Program-made: the position numbers and the translations under genes
Shown here: positions 8,277 through 16,185 of the stretch, one piece after another
How the letters are laid out: each line of letters opens with the position of its first letter
Position numbering within the stretch: position 1 is the first letter of the stretch
Assembly (NCBI GenBank): GCA_043801855.1
Contig: JAZDLQ010000019.1
Span: 16,954-80,953, forward strand
Length of the DNA stretch: 64,000 nucleotides
Source: CAYTWW01 sp043801855
GTDB lineage: Archaea; Nanobdellota; Nanobdellia; Woesearchaeales; GW2011-AR15
Reading direction: 5' to 3'
The notes under the pieces: model-generated
Told to the model about the DNA's origin: nothing
Seen by the model: the letters and a program-made list of their open reading frames with translations, nothing else
Database searches by the model: none

Positions 8277-8447
8277 TTATTCTTCTTTATTTACTTCTTC
8301 TTCTGCAATGTCAAGCATTTCCCTGCATTCTTTTGCAAGAATTTTTCCTTTTCTAAATACTTCCATTGTTTCGTCAAGTCCAAGGTTGCCTTTTTCAAGA
8401 GTATCAAGCTGTTCGTTAAGTTCATCATATTTTTTTTCAAAGTCCAT
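8277..8447 (-). CDS. xseB: Exonuclease VII small subunit
   Basis: A 56-residue helical protein with the XseB pattern (FEKKYDELNEQLDTLEKGNLGLDETMEVFRKG...). XseB subunits coat the long XseA coiled coil and are required for the enzyme that degrades single-stranded DNA from both ends. I place the start at 8447 because AAGGTG lies 7 nt upstream and this gives the family's normal length; a longer frame to 8501 would run back into xseA. It begins just after the xseA stop, so the two are coupled. Confidence 0.85.
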   Translation of the reverse strand: MDFEKKYDELNEQLDTLEKGNLGLDETMEVFRKGKILAKECREMLDIAEEEVNKEE

Positions 8448-8448
8448 A

Positions 8449-9555
8449 TCATAACACCTTACTTTTTGTTTTTCCGTCTTTAAATACTGTGATAATAACA
8501 TCCTCTTTATTTAATTGTGATGCAGTAATTGGTAAATTATCTTTTAGAGTTACACTATATCCCCTACCAAAAACTTTGAGAGGGTCAAGGGCAATAAGTT
8601 TCTGTTCTGAAGCATTAAGTTTTCCGGATATTGTTTCAACAGTATGTTTAGCTTCACGGTTTATGTTAGACTCAACAGCATCAATTTCCTGCATTAAATC
8701 CATAATATGATTACTTACAGTATTTTTGATTGTTAGAAGAGTATGATTAATATCGCTTAACAGCTCAAGCCTGTCAGGAACAGCAAATTCAGCGGCAGTA
8801 CTAGGTGTTGGAGCTCTCACATCAGCAACAAAGTCAGCAATTGTAAAATCAGTTTCATGGCCAACACAGCTTATTATTGGCGTGTCACAAGCGAAAATTT
8901 TTCTGGCAACACTTTCTTCATTAAAACACCATAAGTCTTCAAGGCTACCGCCGCCTCTTCCCATAATAATTAAATCCGCAGCCATTGCATCAGCTTTTTC
9001 AAGGGATTTCATAATACTTTCTGCAGCAGCAACTCCCTGGACAAGAGTTGGAATTAAAACAAGTTCAACAGGCGGATACCTTCTTTTGATGTTGGTTTTT
9101 ATGTCATGAAGGACTGCCCCTGTTTCTGAAGTAATAATAATTATTTTTTTAGGAAATTTTGGAATTGATATTTTATGTGCAGAGTCAAACAATCCTTCAT
9201 TTTTTAGCTTTTCTTTAAGTTTTAAGAATTTTTCATGCAAATCGCCTAATCCTTTTAATTTAATGCTTGTTACATTTATCTGATAATTGCCACCTGATTT
9301 ATAGACCGTAATTGAACCCTTTACAACTATTTTTTTACCATGCTCTGGCGTAAACTCAAGATTTCTGCAATTTGCCCTAAACATTACACACTTTATCTGG
9401 CTTTCCTCATCTTTAAGCGTGAAATAAATATGCCCTGAATTATGGAGAGTACAATTTGATATTTCACCAGACACTTCAATTGATTTAAAATTTCCATCTT
9501 CAAGCTTTGATTTTATTAAATCAGTCAATTGTGATACTGTAATTGGTTCTGGCAT
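8449..9555 (-). CDS. xseA: Exonuclease VII large subunit
   Basis: A 368-residue protein with the full XseA layout: an N-terminal OB fold (EVSGEISNCTLHNSGHIYFTLKDEESQIKCVMF), then the catalytic region (ITSETGAVLHDI...RRYP, GRGGGSLEDLWCFNEE, SCVGHETDFTIADFVADVRAPTPSTAAEF), a coiled coil and a short C-terminal barrel (GRGYSVTLKDN). The start at 9555 gives MPEPITVSQLT, the usual N-terminus; longer frames reach 9693 but add unrelated sequence. Exonuclease VII is mainly bacterial, so its presence in an archaeal mobile element core is notable. A role in processing single strands during transfer or replication is inference. Confidence 0.92.
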   Translation of the reverse strand: MPEPITVSQLTDLIKSKLEDGNFKSIEVSGEISNCTLHNSGHIYFTLKDEESQIKCVMFRANCRNLEFTPEHGKKIVVKGSITVYKSGGNYQINVTSIKLKGLGDLHEKFLKLKEKLKNEGLFDSAHKISIPKFPKKIIIITSETGAVLHDIKTNIKRRYPPVELVLIPTLVQGVAAAESIMKSLEKADAMAADLIIMGRGGGSLEDLWCFNEESVARKIFACDTPIISCVGHETDFTIADFVADVRAPTPSTAAEFAVPDRLELLSDINHTLLTIKNTVSNHIMDLMQEIDAVESNINREAKHTVETISGKLNASEQKLIALDPLKVFGRGYSVTLKDNLPITASQLNKEDVIITVFKDGKTKSKVL

Positions 9556-9590
9556 ATAGTATTGAATCTTCTTTAGATACTTAAAATTTC

Positions 9591-9617
9591 GGTTTCTTCC
9601 CATTAATGAAAGAAACC
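9591..9617 (+). promoter_or_regulatory. Leader stem-loop of the 9666 gene
   Basis: GGTTTCTT (9591-9598) pairs with AAGAAACC (9610-9617) around an 11-nt loop. It lies between the divergent xseA gene and the plus-strand gene at 9666, and the stem sequence is nearly the same as that of the hairpin at 14464-14492. Confidence 0.45.
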
Positions 9618-9665
9618 TCAAGCGATATTGCAATTGAGGTAAACAAGTATTCTGGAGAAAAAAAC

Positions 9666-10043
9666 ATGGATCAACTATTGATAAACAAGGCATTTATGTC
9701 AAAAACAAGCGCTTTGAAACTGCAGTTTAACAAAAACGAAAAAAGTATGTATCTGCATGTAGGAAAAAAAGGAAGTGATGAACTGTGGCAGTGGACAAAA
9801 GCTAAAATTACTGATGATGAGGCAGGGCAGATTCTTGAAGTTCTTGAAGGAAAAAATAAGCAGGTTTCATTTTTTCATGCGTTTAAAGAACAAAAAAAGC
9901 AGATCTGGGTAAACCGTGATGATAAAAACATTGTTTGGGTAAGAATACAGGAAAATAGAAAACAGCTTGACTGCGGCGAACAAAAAGTCTTTGGAATTTT
10001 ATTGACCCATGCAATATCAGCATGTTCAATATGTGAGGTGTAA
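9666..10043 (+). CDS. Unknown small protein, possibly ssDNA-binding-like
   Basis: A 125-residue protein. I choose ATG 9666 (MDQLLINKAF) because CTGGAGAAAAAAAC precedes it and because an earlier start at 9606 would fall inside the leader hairpin. The pattern of strands with a central helix (LQFNKNEKSMYLHV...LWQWTKAKIT..EAGQILEVLEG....FFHAF...KQIWVNRDDKNIVWVRIQ) looks like a Whirly or PUR-type single-stranded nucleic acid-binding fold, but this is a weak resemblance. Two nucleotides separate it from the HIRAN gene, so they share an operon. Confidence 0.5.
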   Translation: MDQLLINKAFMSKTSALKLQFNKNEKSMYLHVGKKGSDELWQWTKAKITDDEAGQILEVLEGKNKQVSFFHAFKEQKKQIWVNRDDKNIVWVRIQENRKQLDCGEQKVFGILLTHAISACSICEV

Positions 10044-10045
10044 AA

Positions 10046-10342
10046 ATGAATGAAATAAACACTAAAATTGCAGGCATATCCCTGCATCAGGACGCAATAA
10101 AAAGCGTGAAAGCACTTGATTATCTTGTGTTAAAAAGAGAGCCTTGCTGTCAGTTTGACATAAATGCTGTAAAGGTATTGACAAAAGAAGGAACAGAACT
10201 AGGTTACCTGAAAAAAACCGTTGCATTTGACATTGCTCCGATAATTGACGCAGAAGTAACTGTTCTTTGCCAGGTTACTCAGGTTACTGGACTTAGTAAT
10301 AAGATACAAGGAATTAACATCATTCTAAGATATTCAGCATGA
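10046..10342 (+). CDS. HIRAN-domain protein
   Basis: A 98-residue stand-alone HIRAN domain: IAGISLHQDAI....LDYLVLKREP...FDINAVKVL...GTELGYLKK..AFDIAP. The LxREP and DxNAV..GYL motifs are the family's hallmarks. HIRAN domains occur in HLTF/Rad5-like SWI2/SNF2 helicases, where they bind 3' ends of single-stranded DNA at stalled forks, and as free-standing proteins in mobile elements. GAGGTGTAAAA precedes the ATG. It probably works with the SNF2-like methylase-helicase encoded at 18.3 kb, which lacks such a domain; that link is inference. Confidence 0.85.
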   Translation: MNEINTKIAGISLHQDAIKSVKALDYLVLKREPCCQFDINAVKVLTKEGTELGYLKKTVAFDIAPIIDAEVTVLCQVTQVTGLSNKIQGINIILRYSA

Positions 10343-10369
10343 ATTTTCATTATTTTTTTAAATAAAAAA

Positions 10370-10398
10370 TTCCTGCTTCCTATTATGAGTTGCAGGAA
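10370..10398 (+). promoter_or_regulatory. Leader stem-loop of the 10413 gene
   Basis: TTCCTGC (10370-10376) pairs with GCAGGAA (10392-10398). The downstream arm runs directly into the GGAAGTGA Shine-Dalgarno of the next gene, so folding could hide or expose the ribosome site. Confidence 0.45.
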
Positions 10399-10412
10399 GG
10401 AAGTGAATAAAA

Positions 10413-10724
10413 ATGGCAAACCAACCTGAAAAAAAATTAAAATGCGGCGGTGTTATTGCAGTAATATGGAAGAATGTTGCAATGTACAAAGGCAAGGAAT
10501 CAGAGTATTATTCTGTAAGTTTTGAAAGAAGATACAAAGACAAGGATGGCAAGTGGCAACCAACTTCATCAATGCGCCTTGTTGATCTTCCAGACATAGA
10601 ACTTCTGTCAAGAAAAATCTCAGAAGAATACAAACTGAGTGTTGTTACAGGAAAAAATGGCAGTGACAATGCCAAATCAGCACCTGACAAATATGAAGGA
10701 ATAGATGAAGAAGAGGTGTTATAA
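10413..10724 (+). CDS. Small conserved mobile-element protein (single-strand binding-like)
   Basis: A 103-residue protein with the pattern CGGVIAVIWKN.....GKESEYYSVSFERRYKDKDGKWQ..SSMRLVDLPDIELL. I recall this arrangement (IWkN...VsfeRrYkDkdGeW...DLP) from small proteins in plasmids and phages of archaea and bacteria, but not a defined function. The beta-rich core followed by an acidic, disordered tail (GIDEEEVL) is compatible with an OB-fold ssDNA-binding protein; that is inference. GGAAGTGA precedes the ATG. Confidence 0.6.
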   Translation: MANQPEKKLKCGGVIAVIWKNVAMYKGKESEYYSVSFERRYKDKDGKWQPTSSMRLVDLPDIELLSRKISEEYKLSVVTGKNGSDNAKSAPDKYEGIDEEEVL

Positions 10725-10735
10725 ATACTATTTTT

Positions 10736-10783
10736 TTGCAGCTTGCTAATTCAAATACTCATCTAGCAAAATGCAGGCTGCAA
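10736..10783 (+). promoter_or_regulatory. Two-step stem-loop in the leader of the large orphan gene
   Basis: TTGCAGC (10736-10742) pairs with GCTGCAA (10777-10783), and the adjoining TTGCTA (10743-10748) pairs with TAGCAA (10764-10769), with a 7-nt bulge on the 3' side. It lies about 50 nt before the GAGGTGAT site of the 10844 gene. Confidence 0.5.
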
Positions 10784-10843
10784 TTTTATTTTGTTTTAAG
10801 GCTGTTTTTTTAAATCTCATAAAAAATTATTGAGGTGATAAAA

Positions 10844-12988
10844 ATAAACATTGAAACGTTACGCGTGTTCAACGCATTAAAAAAGTTAGGAATAACTGAA
10901 ACAGAATTTAGTGAGATTGAAAAGGAGCTTAATAGTCGCATCAGAACAGGCCTTGCAATTGTATGCGTAAAACAGGATTATTCAATCTGTGTCAGCCATG
11001 ATGAACGCCATCAGATAGTAATAAGAAAAATTGTTTATGAAAATAAAGCTCCTATGGCAAAATCCCGCATTCTTTTTAAGACATTAACTAATATTAATGA
11101 CCTTCCGGATGAAATATACACGCTTCATTCGATAGCTCAGTACAGGGCGCTTGATGATGAAATATATTATGTTGCAGATACCTTAGAAGAATTAAAAGAC
11201 AGGATATGCGACAGGTTTTCTGACAATTACCCAAAAGAACTCGGCGATGCATATGATGAAGTCTATCCAAGTTACAATGAACGGGAAAAAAACAAGGTAA
11301 TTCGCCCGCAAGTGGTTGATGAACAATTAAAGTCAATTTTCTGGCTGTTTAATGAGCCATACTCTGAGATTCTTAAAGCATCAAGAGACAACATTGCAAG
11401 GATTGTTAAGGTATTTTCGAGGAATAACAGAAGAGTTGCCATAATTCAGGAATGTGAGGAATACAATAAACAGCGAAGCTGCGGGCTTTACAGCGGCAGC
11501 TGGTATGAGCATATATCAAAGGTATCACTTAAGATTAAAACATTTACTCCAAGGGATAGAAGATATAACTACGTATGCCCGGGACGTGAAGTGTATTTGC
11601 CTCACGGCTGGGAAGAAAACGGGCAGATATGGCTTGACGACAACTTAAGTGAAAAAGTTACCCATGAAGAACTGAAAGTATTATCAAGAAGGGTTACTGA
11701 AGAAAGAAATAACTGGATTCTATTGACAGCAGATTCTTACAACAGCATGAAAAACGCAGTAAAACTTGAATTATTAAGTGCAAAAAGAAAAGCAACTGAA
11801 GACTCTGCACGAAAAAATCTTGTGCAAAGCATACAAAAATCATTTAGCGAAGGAAAAGCTGTCAGATGCGGCATAGAATTCACTAAAAAAAGTGTAAGTT
11901 ATCAGGGAATAAGTTTCACAGGAAATAAAATATCTTTATTTCTTAGTGAACAGAATGTATTATTTATGGAACAGCCTGATTTTACAAATATTTACGAAAG
12001 TTATATTGACTGGCTGCTTGACCCTATTGTAAAACATAATATCTATTACATTAGCAAAAAAACTGTTGACTTTAAGTTTAAAGGCAAAGAACTGATTACT
12101 GTAAAAGGCATTAAAATAATTCTAGAAAAAAAAGGCAATAACCTTTTTATCAATAATTTAAGGATTTGTAAAGAAGACGCTGCAATTGCAATAAAAAAGG
12201 CTATCTCATTTGCAACTTGTGAAGAATACAATAATTGGCTAAAAACTGTAAGTATCCTTAACTTAAAACTTCAAAAAGCATTTGAGCAGGGCGGGCTTGA
12301 TTTTGAATTAATGATTGACAAAACTGACGACAACTGTTTATTAAATCATGATGATGAAAGCCGTATGCTTCTGTCAATTTCATTAATCCGGGAAAAAAAC
12401 AAAAATTACACTGTGATAAACTCAACCAGATACAAAATCAAAGATATCAATGCACTGCTTTCTTTAAGTAAAGATGTAAATATGGTGAGGTTAGGCGCAA
12501 GCGGAGGCGGATATCTGCAAAGAACAATAAAAATATTATATCAGGCAATTGACGGAATTTCTCCAAAAGAGATTGGAGAACTAATTGAAAATGGTAAAGA
12601 TGCATATGAGTCACTGCATAAAAAACAGGAAAAAGAAAGGTTGAAAAAACTTAAAATGAGTAAAAAGTTTATTGAAAATGCAGTGCGTCTGTCAAAAGCT
12701 GAAAAAATCAAGAACGGCTTTCTAGTGCAGGGATTAAGCGGCACTATTTATTTTGTGGGGAGCAACTTAAGCGTTTATACGACAAAAAATGGCAAAACAG
12801 ACAAGTATCTGTGCATCATTGACATTGGAACTGAAGACAGTGAATCAGGAAGAAATGACGCAATTGCAAAACGGCTATTGATGCTTTCAAAAGATAAGGT
12901 TGTTGCTGATGAACTTTATGATTTGGGAGATAAAATGGATCATTGGTGGCTACGCTTACGTGAGCCTGTATCGGAATCTATCCAATGA
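10844..12988 (+). CDS. Large orphan protein (about 714 aa), probable AUA start
   Basis: I do not recognise this protein. It is long, charged, alternates strand and helix, and has no clear P-loop, nuclease or membrane segment. Several blocks seem repeated in style (..LFKTL..., ...KKSVSYQGISFTGNKISLF..., ...GFLVQGLSGTIYFVGSNLSVY...), suggesting more than one beta-rich domain. The perfect Shine-Dalgarno GAGGTGAT (10832-10839) leaves a normal 4-nt spacer only to ATA at 10844; the in-frame GTG at 10835 lies inside the Shine-Dalgarno itself and cannot be the start. It sits in the element core between DNA-binding proteins and the E1-like gene. Probably an important conserved core protein. Confidence 0.65.
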   Translation: MNIETLRVFNALKKLGITETEFSEIEKELNSRIRTGLAIVCVKQDYSICVSHDERHQIVIRKIVYENKAPMAKSRILFKTLTNINDLPDEIYTLHSIAQYRALDDEIYYVADTLEELKDRICDRFSDNYPKELGDAYDEVYPSYNEREKNKVIRPQVVDEQLKSIFWLFNEPYSEILKASRDNIARIVKVFSRNNRRVAIIQECEEYNKQRSCGLYSGSWYEHISKVSLKIKTFTPRDRRYNYVCPGREVYLPHGWEENGQIWLDDNLSEKVTHEELKVLSRRVTEERNNWILLTADSYNSMKNAVKLELLSAKRKATEDSARKNLVQSIQKSFSEGKAVRCGIEFTKKSVSYQGISFTGNKISLFLSEQNVLFMEQPDFTNIYESYIDWLLDPIVKHNIYYISKKTVDFKFKGKELITVKGIKIILEKKGNNLFINNLRICKEDAAIAIKKAISFATCEEYNNWLKTVSILNLKLQKAFEQGGLDFELMIDKTDDNCLLNHDDESRMLLSISLIREKNKNYTVINSTRYKIKDINALLSLSKDVNMVRLGASGGGYLQRTIKILYQAIDGISPKEIGELIENGKDAYESLHKKQEKERLKKLKMSKKFIENAVRLSKAEKIKNGFLVQGLSGTIYFVGSNLSVYTTKNGKTDKYLCIIDIGTEDSESGRNDAIAKRLLMLSKDKVVADELYDLGDKMDHWWLRLREPVSESIQ

Positions 12989-13013
12989 TTAAATAAAATT
13001 AGTTTCTTCAACC

Positions 13014-13667
13014 TTAAATATTGTTGCCAGTGAAATCTTCCTTCATTAATTCGTAGGCTCCAGCAGGAAATGATTTTGAGTCGGAACCTGTAAACTTTTC
13101 AGGAGAGAAATAAAGGTTCTCACAAATCTTATTATAAAATATTACCAGTGGATGGCAGTGTATGCTTTCTGCTAGGATTTTCGGGCTGATTATCCTTTCA
13201 TCATACAGGCATATTGCGCAAACATTGTTATTCTTAAAAAATTCATGAAGCTCAGATTCATATTCGATAAGCCTGCTGGTACCTTTGACATTCTTATTTA
13301 CCCATGAGGCTTCTCCTAATACCCTAACACCAGTGTATCCCTCTTGCATCGATTGATTTACAGTTTGTTGCCATAGATTCATCGTTCTCTCAGGGTCAAA
13401 AAAACCATTTTTGAGATAGGTCTCATTACTATTAAGTATTGCTAGTTGACCAGATTTTACGATTTTATCAAAGTCAGGTAATTTCTTAGAAAATTCAGCA
13501 AGGACTTTGTCTTTTGGCGTCTCATCAATTATATATATGCACTTTTCGTTGTTTTCCAATCCTTTTATTAAGAAAGGAATGATAACCGAAAACAACTGAC
13601 TTTCATTTTTAAAAATAAACGAGAAATGATCACCAAACTTCGCATGTGAAATGTCTTTAAGTCCCAT
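13014..13667 (-). CDS. MEDS-domain sensor protein
   Basis: A 217-residue protein that fits the MEDS (methanogen/methylotroph DcmR sensory) domain through its whole length: GDHFSFIF...., PFLIKGLENNEKCIYI.., a SGQLAIL..NETYLKNGFFDPE motif, GYTGVRVLGEASWVNK, and a C-terminal CAICLYDERI....CHPLVIFYN. MEDS domains are thought to sense small hydrocarbon-like signals and are usually coupled to regulators or kinases. Here it is alone, convergent with the large orphan gene, in the opposite orientation to the core. It is probably cargo with a sensory role. No output domain is visible. Confidence 0.85.
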   Translation of the reverse strand: MGLKDISHAKFGDHFSFIFKNESQLFSVIIPFLIKGLENNEKCIYIIDETPKDKVLAEFSKKLPDFDKIVKSGQLAILNSNETYLKNGFFDPERTMNLWQQTVNQSMQEGYTGVRVLGEASWVNKNVKGTSRLIEYESELHEFFKNNNVCAICLYDERIISPKILAESIHCHPLVIFYNKICENLYFSPEKFTGSDSKSFPAGAYELMKEDFTGNNI

Positions 13668-13784
13668 TTTCTATATTGTTATTATGATAAAGTGATTATT
13701 GTTTAAATATTTATTTAATAATTAGTACTTAGAATGAGTTTCTAGCTCCTTAAGTAAATGTGATTTATTTCAGTTAAACGCATT

Positions 13785-13796
13785 AATATATAAAAA
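13785..13796 (+). promoter_or_regulatory. TATA box for the E1-like operon
   Basis: AATATATAAAAA lies about 85 nt upstream of the E1-like ATG, predicting transcription from about 13812. The resulting leader of about 60 nt starts with a hairpin (AAAATTGAG, 13809-13817, with CTCAAATTTT, 13828-13837, one bulge) and ends with the AGGTGAG Shine-Dalgarno. Confidence 0.5.
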
Positions 13797-13875
13797 TCCT
13801 TTTGAATGAAAATTGAGATTATATTGCCTCAAATTTTACTTTCTTATTGAAAAAAAATTTTCGGCAGGTGAGAAA

Positions 13876-14460
13876 ATGAAAATATTGGTTATTGGTGCAG
13901 GAGGAGTAGGTTCGTGGCTTGTTGAGGAGATTGCTGTTTGCGTTGAGCAAGGCCAGATTGACGCATTCTCAGAGATCATAGTAGCTGACAATGACATAGT
14001 GGAGGTTGAGCAGATCAAATACCAGAACTTCCAGCTTAAAGACATAGGATTGAACAAGGCTTTAGTGCTTGCCATGCGTTTTGAAAATTCAGGAATAAGA
14101 GCAAAATCAGAGAGAATAGAGAAGGAAAACCAGCTCAAAGGATTTGATTTTATTATTTTATGCGTTGACAATGAAAAAACAAGAGAAATGGTAATCCGGT
14201 ATTCCCATAAATCCGGAGCAGATTTTCTTGACTTAAGAGCAACTGGCAGGCAGATCTTTGTAATGCCTAAAAGAACACTTGAAAAAAATCTCGCATTCAT
14301 TGATAATTTTGATAAAAACGAATACAGCTGCCAGGAGAAAGAGGATTTAGATAAAGGGCTAATTCAGAAAGGAAACAAAATTGCAGCATTATGCGGCTGC
14401 CAAATGCTTCTTAATGCAATAAGAGGACATGGGAACAAAGAACATGTAATGATGATTTAG
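13876..14460 (+). CDS. E1/ThiF-like adenylyltransferase
   Basis: A 194-residue Rossmann protein with GAGGVG at 8-13, the second acidic site VADNDIVEVEQ (38-46), a conserved Q50, VDNE (98-101) and cysteines at 152, 173 and 175. This matches the core of ThiF/MoeB/E1 enzymes, which adenylate the C-terminal glycine of a ubiquitin-like protein; small ThiF members also occur in plasmid PRTRC gene sets. The start ATG 13876 follows AGGTGAG; a longer frame from 13813 lies in the leader. The next gene encodes a small protein ending in Gly-Gly, an attractive partner. The usual CxxC zinc pairs of MoeB are absent. Confidence 0.8.
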   Translation: MKILVIGAGGVGSWLVEEIAVCVEQGQIDAFSEIIVADNDIVEVEQIKYQNFQLKDIGLNKALVLAMRFENSGIRAKSERIEKENQLKGFDFIILCVDNEKTREMVIRYSHKSGADFLDLRATGRQIFVMPKRTLEKNLAFIDNFDKNEYSCQEKEDLDKGLIQKGNKIAALCGCQMLLNAIRGHGNKEHVMMI

Positions 14461-14463
14461 TTT

Positions 14464-14492
14464 AGGTTTCTTTGCCTTCATGAAAGAAACCT
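14464..14492 (+). promoter_or_regulatory. Leader stem-loop between the E1-like gene and its downstream gene
   Basis: AGGTTTCTTT (14464-14473) pairs perfectly with AAAGAAACCT (14483-14492) with a 9-nt loop. It starts 4 nt after the E1-like stop and is followed 18 nt later by AGGAGG (14511-14516), the Shine-Dalgarno of the 14525 gene. Near-identical stem arms occur at 9591-9617. Confidence 0.5.
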
Positions 14493-14524
14493 CATTGAAG
14501 GTTTATTTTTAGGAGGCGAAACAC

Positions 14525-14878
14525 ATGGAAAAAATAAAATTTTATATTGAGAGTAAGAACGGCCATGATGAAATTGACGTGCCAAAAAGCGAACTTAAGG
14601 CAGAAGTTGAGAAGCAGTTAAACGACAACAAGCTTGTTACTCTTGAAAATAAAGACGGCAGTACAGAAATATTGACTAAAAAGGATATTCCAGAAAATTG
14701 CTCTTCTGACTGGAAAAACACATTTCAAAAGAGTGCATCTAAACAGGAAGCAGCAGCTGCAATTCAAGATAAAGCGCCAGTAAAACCAACACCAGTGACA
14801 TCACAGGTTAAAGAATACGCAAAAAAATTTGAGCATGTTGTAAGCGCAACAGTTACAAATAAAGCAAAAGGAGGCTAA
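14525..14878 (+). CDS. Small protein ending in Gly-Gly, candidate ubiquitin-like substrate
   Basis: A 117-residue protein. Residues 1-55 form a compact alpha/beta unit (IKFYIES..GHDEIDVPKSELKAEVEKQL...KLVTLENKDGSTEILTKKDI), followed by an Ala/Pro-rich linker and a C-terminal segment ending ...TNKAKGG. A terminal Gly-Gly immediately downstream of an E1-like enzyme suggests a conjugated or adenylated modifier. Caution: the GGA-GGC codons are also the Shine-Dalgarno of the next gene (AAAGGAGGCTAAAATG), so the two glycines may be forced by that site. I do not see a definite beta-grasp fold. Confidence 0.55.
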   Translation: MEKIKFYIESKNGHDEIDVPKSELKAEVEKQLNDNKLVTLENKDGSTEILTKKDIPENCSSDWKNTFQKSASKQEAAAAIQDKAPVKPTPVTSQVKEYAKKFEHVVSATVTNKAKGG

Positions 14879-14879
14879 A

Positions 14880-15125
14880 ATGAAACTAATTGAACTAATT
14901 GACAAGTATGTAGAACAGTCAGCAAAAGTCTTTGTTAACGGAATGCCGGAAACAGACGGCGGTAGGATTATCAAAAGAGAAGAAGATTTCATCAGGTTTG
15001 AGATTACAAAAAATGGTGCAAAGCAGGAAGAAACTGCAAAAGAAACAGTAATTATTCCAATATCTCAAATCAATACAATCTCACAGGGAGAAAGAAAGGC
15101 AGGAGTTTTAAGTGTAAGCAATTAG
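14880..15125 (+). CDS. Small Sm-like or beta-barrel protein
   Basis: An 81-residue protein that starts 1 nt after the Gly-Gly protein's stop. The pattern AKVFVNGMPETDGGRIIKREEDFIRFEITKNG...TVIIPISQINTISQG resembles an Sm/Lsm-type beta barrel: a Gly-containing strand 2, a long acidic turn, then I-I-P-x2-x-I before the last strand. The resemblance is by eye only. It ends the E1-like unit, so it may be a third component or an RNA-binding protein. A T-rich stretch follows. Confidence 0.5.
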   Translation: MKLIELIDKYVEQSAKVFVNGMPETDGGRIIKREEDFIRFEITKNGAKQEETAKETVIIPISQINTISQGERKAGVLSVSN

Positions 15126-15246
15126 TGTATTTGGCATTAATTTTTTACTTTTTATGGAAAAATCATGCATTATAGGACAAAATGGCTTATATATACATAT
15201 TTATAGCAATAGTTTAAATATAAGTTTAACTTTATATGTATTTAAA

Positions 15247-16185
15247 ATGAAATCCAGCAATATTACCCTATCAAAATCAATGATACGTACGCTTATTGAA
15301 GTGGTAAGAGGCAATAATTCAATGGCGCTTCTTGAAAAAAAACTTAACTCTTCAAAATCATGGACAACCAGAGTAATAAATAAGCTGCAAGAATTTGGGT
15401 TTATAAAAAAAAATAAAAATGGAATTTCCCTAAGACTTGAACTTGCAGATTCATCACATGCTATTGCTTTTAAGGATATGTTTGTAGAACAGCCGAATAA
15501 AAATTATGAAGATATATTATCCGGCAGAAACCTTGATGTTCTTTTGGCAATTGTTACAGGTGAAAAAAATACTAAGATAATCGGAAAAATGCTTAGTGTA
15601 CAGCCGAGAGTTGTTAGATTAAGAATAAATTTTCTTGCAGGCAGCGGGCTTATCAATAAATCAATGCATAAATATTCGATAAGTAATACGCAGGAGTACT
15701 TGATTAAATTCTTAAAAGAAATAAGAAATTATTCAAAATACAACGGAAGGCTAATATGGAAATTTGGCATTGAATGCCTAATTAAAGTTCTTTCAGAGTC
15801 AGATATGGAAGGCGAGACAACTGGCATGAACAGGTATAAAGATTTTGAAATTCCCGTCAATACTGTTTATTACATGTGTTATAAAGGGCATGATAAAATA
15901 TCCGTAAGCCTTGCATTTATTCACAGCTTGTTTGAAATTAATGACGCAAGAACAACTGCCATTGCAATAACCTATTTTGCAAAGAACAAACTATTTTTAA
16001 AGGAAAACTTCAATAAAATGCACGATACATCAGAAAAATATGACAAAAGCAGTATTGTTGATGAAATAATGTTAATTTATAATTCAGTTAAAAAATGGCA
16101 AAAAATAAAAAGCAGTTTACTGCCTTTTGCAGATTATAAAGAAATAGAAAAACAGTTTGAATTGTATGGAGTGAAAAATGTTTAA
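15247..16185 (+). CDS. Winged-helix protein, likely partner of the nucleotidyltransferase
   Basis: A 312-residue protein with two winged-helix-like units (residues about 10-65, LIEVVRGNNSMALLEKKLNSSKSWTTRVINKLQEFGFI, and about 95-150, LLAIVTGEKNTKIIGKMLSVQPRVVRLRINFL) and a mixed C-terminal domain. I start at ATG 15247: a TATA-like TTTAAATATAAG at about 15212-15223 lies 25 nt upstream, so the mRNA is probably leaderless, and an extension to 15154 would run through the promoter. The next gene starts within its last 8 nt. The HTH + nucleotidyltransferase order matches AbiE-type toxin-antitoxin pairs; assignment is inference. Confidence 0.65.
   Translation: MKSSNITLSKSMIRTLIEVVRGNNSMALLEKKLNSSKSWTTRVINKLQEFGFIKKNKNGISLRLELADSSHAIAFKDMFVEQPNKNYEDILSGRNLDVLLAIVTGEKNTKIIGKMLSVQPRVVRLRINFLAGSGLINKSMHKYSISNTQEYLIKFLKEIRNYSKYNGRLIWKFGIECLIKVLSESDMEGETTGMNRYKDFEIPVNTVYYMCYKGHDKISVSLAFIHSLFEINDARTTAIAITYFAKNKLFLKENFNKMHDTSEKYDKSSIVDEIMLIYNSVKKWQKIKSSLLPFADYKEIEKQFELYGVKNV

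Noticed and set aside
9606..9666. ATG 9606 as the start of the small core gene
   Set aside because: It lies inside the loop and 3' arm of the leader hairpin, and ATG 9666 has a ribosome site.
10835..10844. GTG 10835 as the start of the large orphan gene
   Set aside because: It lies inside the GAGGTGAT ribosome site, so the usual 4-9 nt spacing fails; ATA at 10844 has the right spacing.
13876..15125. A complete PRTRC plasmid gene set
   Set aside because: Only the ThiF/E1-like member is recognisable; the other PRTRC proteins (for example the JAB- and E2-like members) were not seen.
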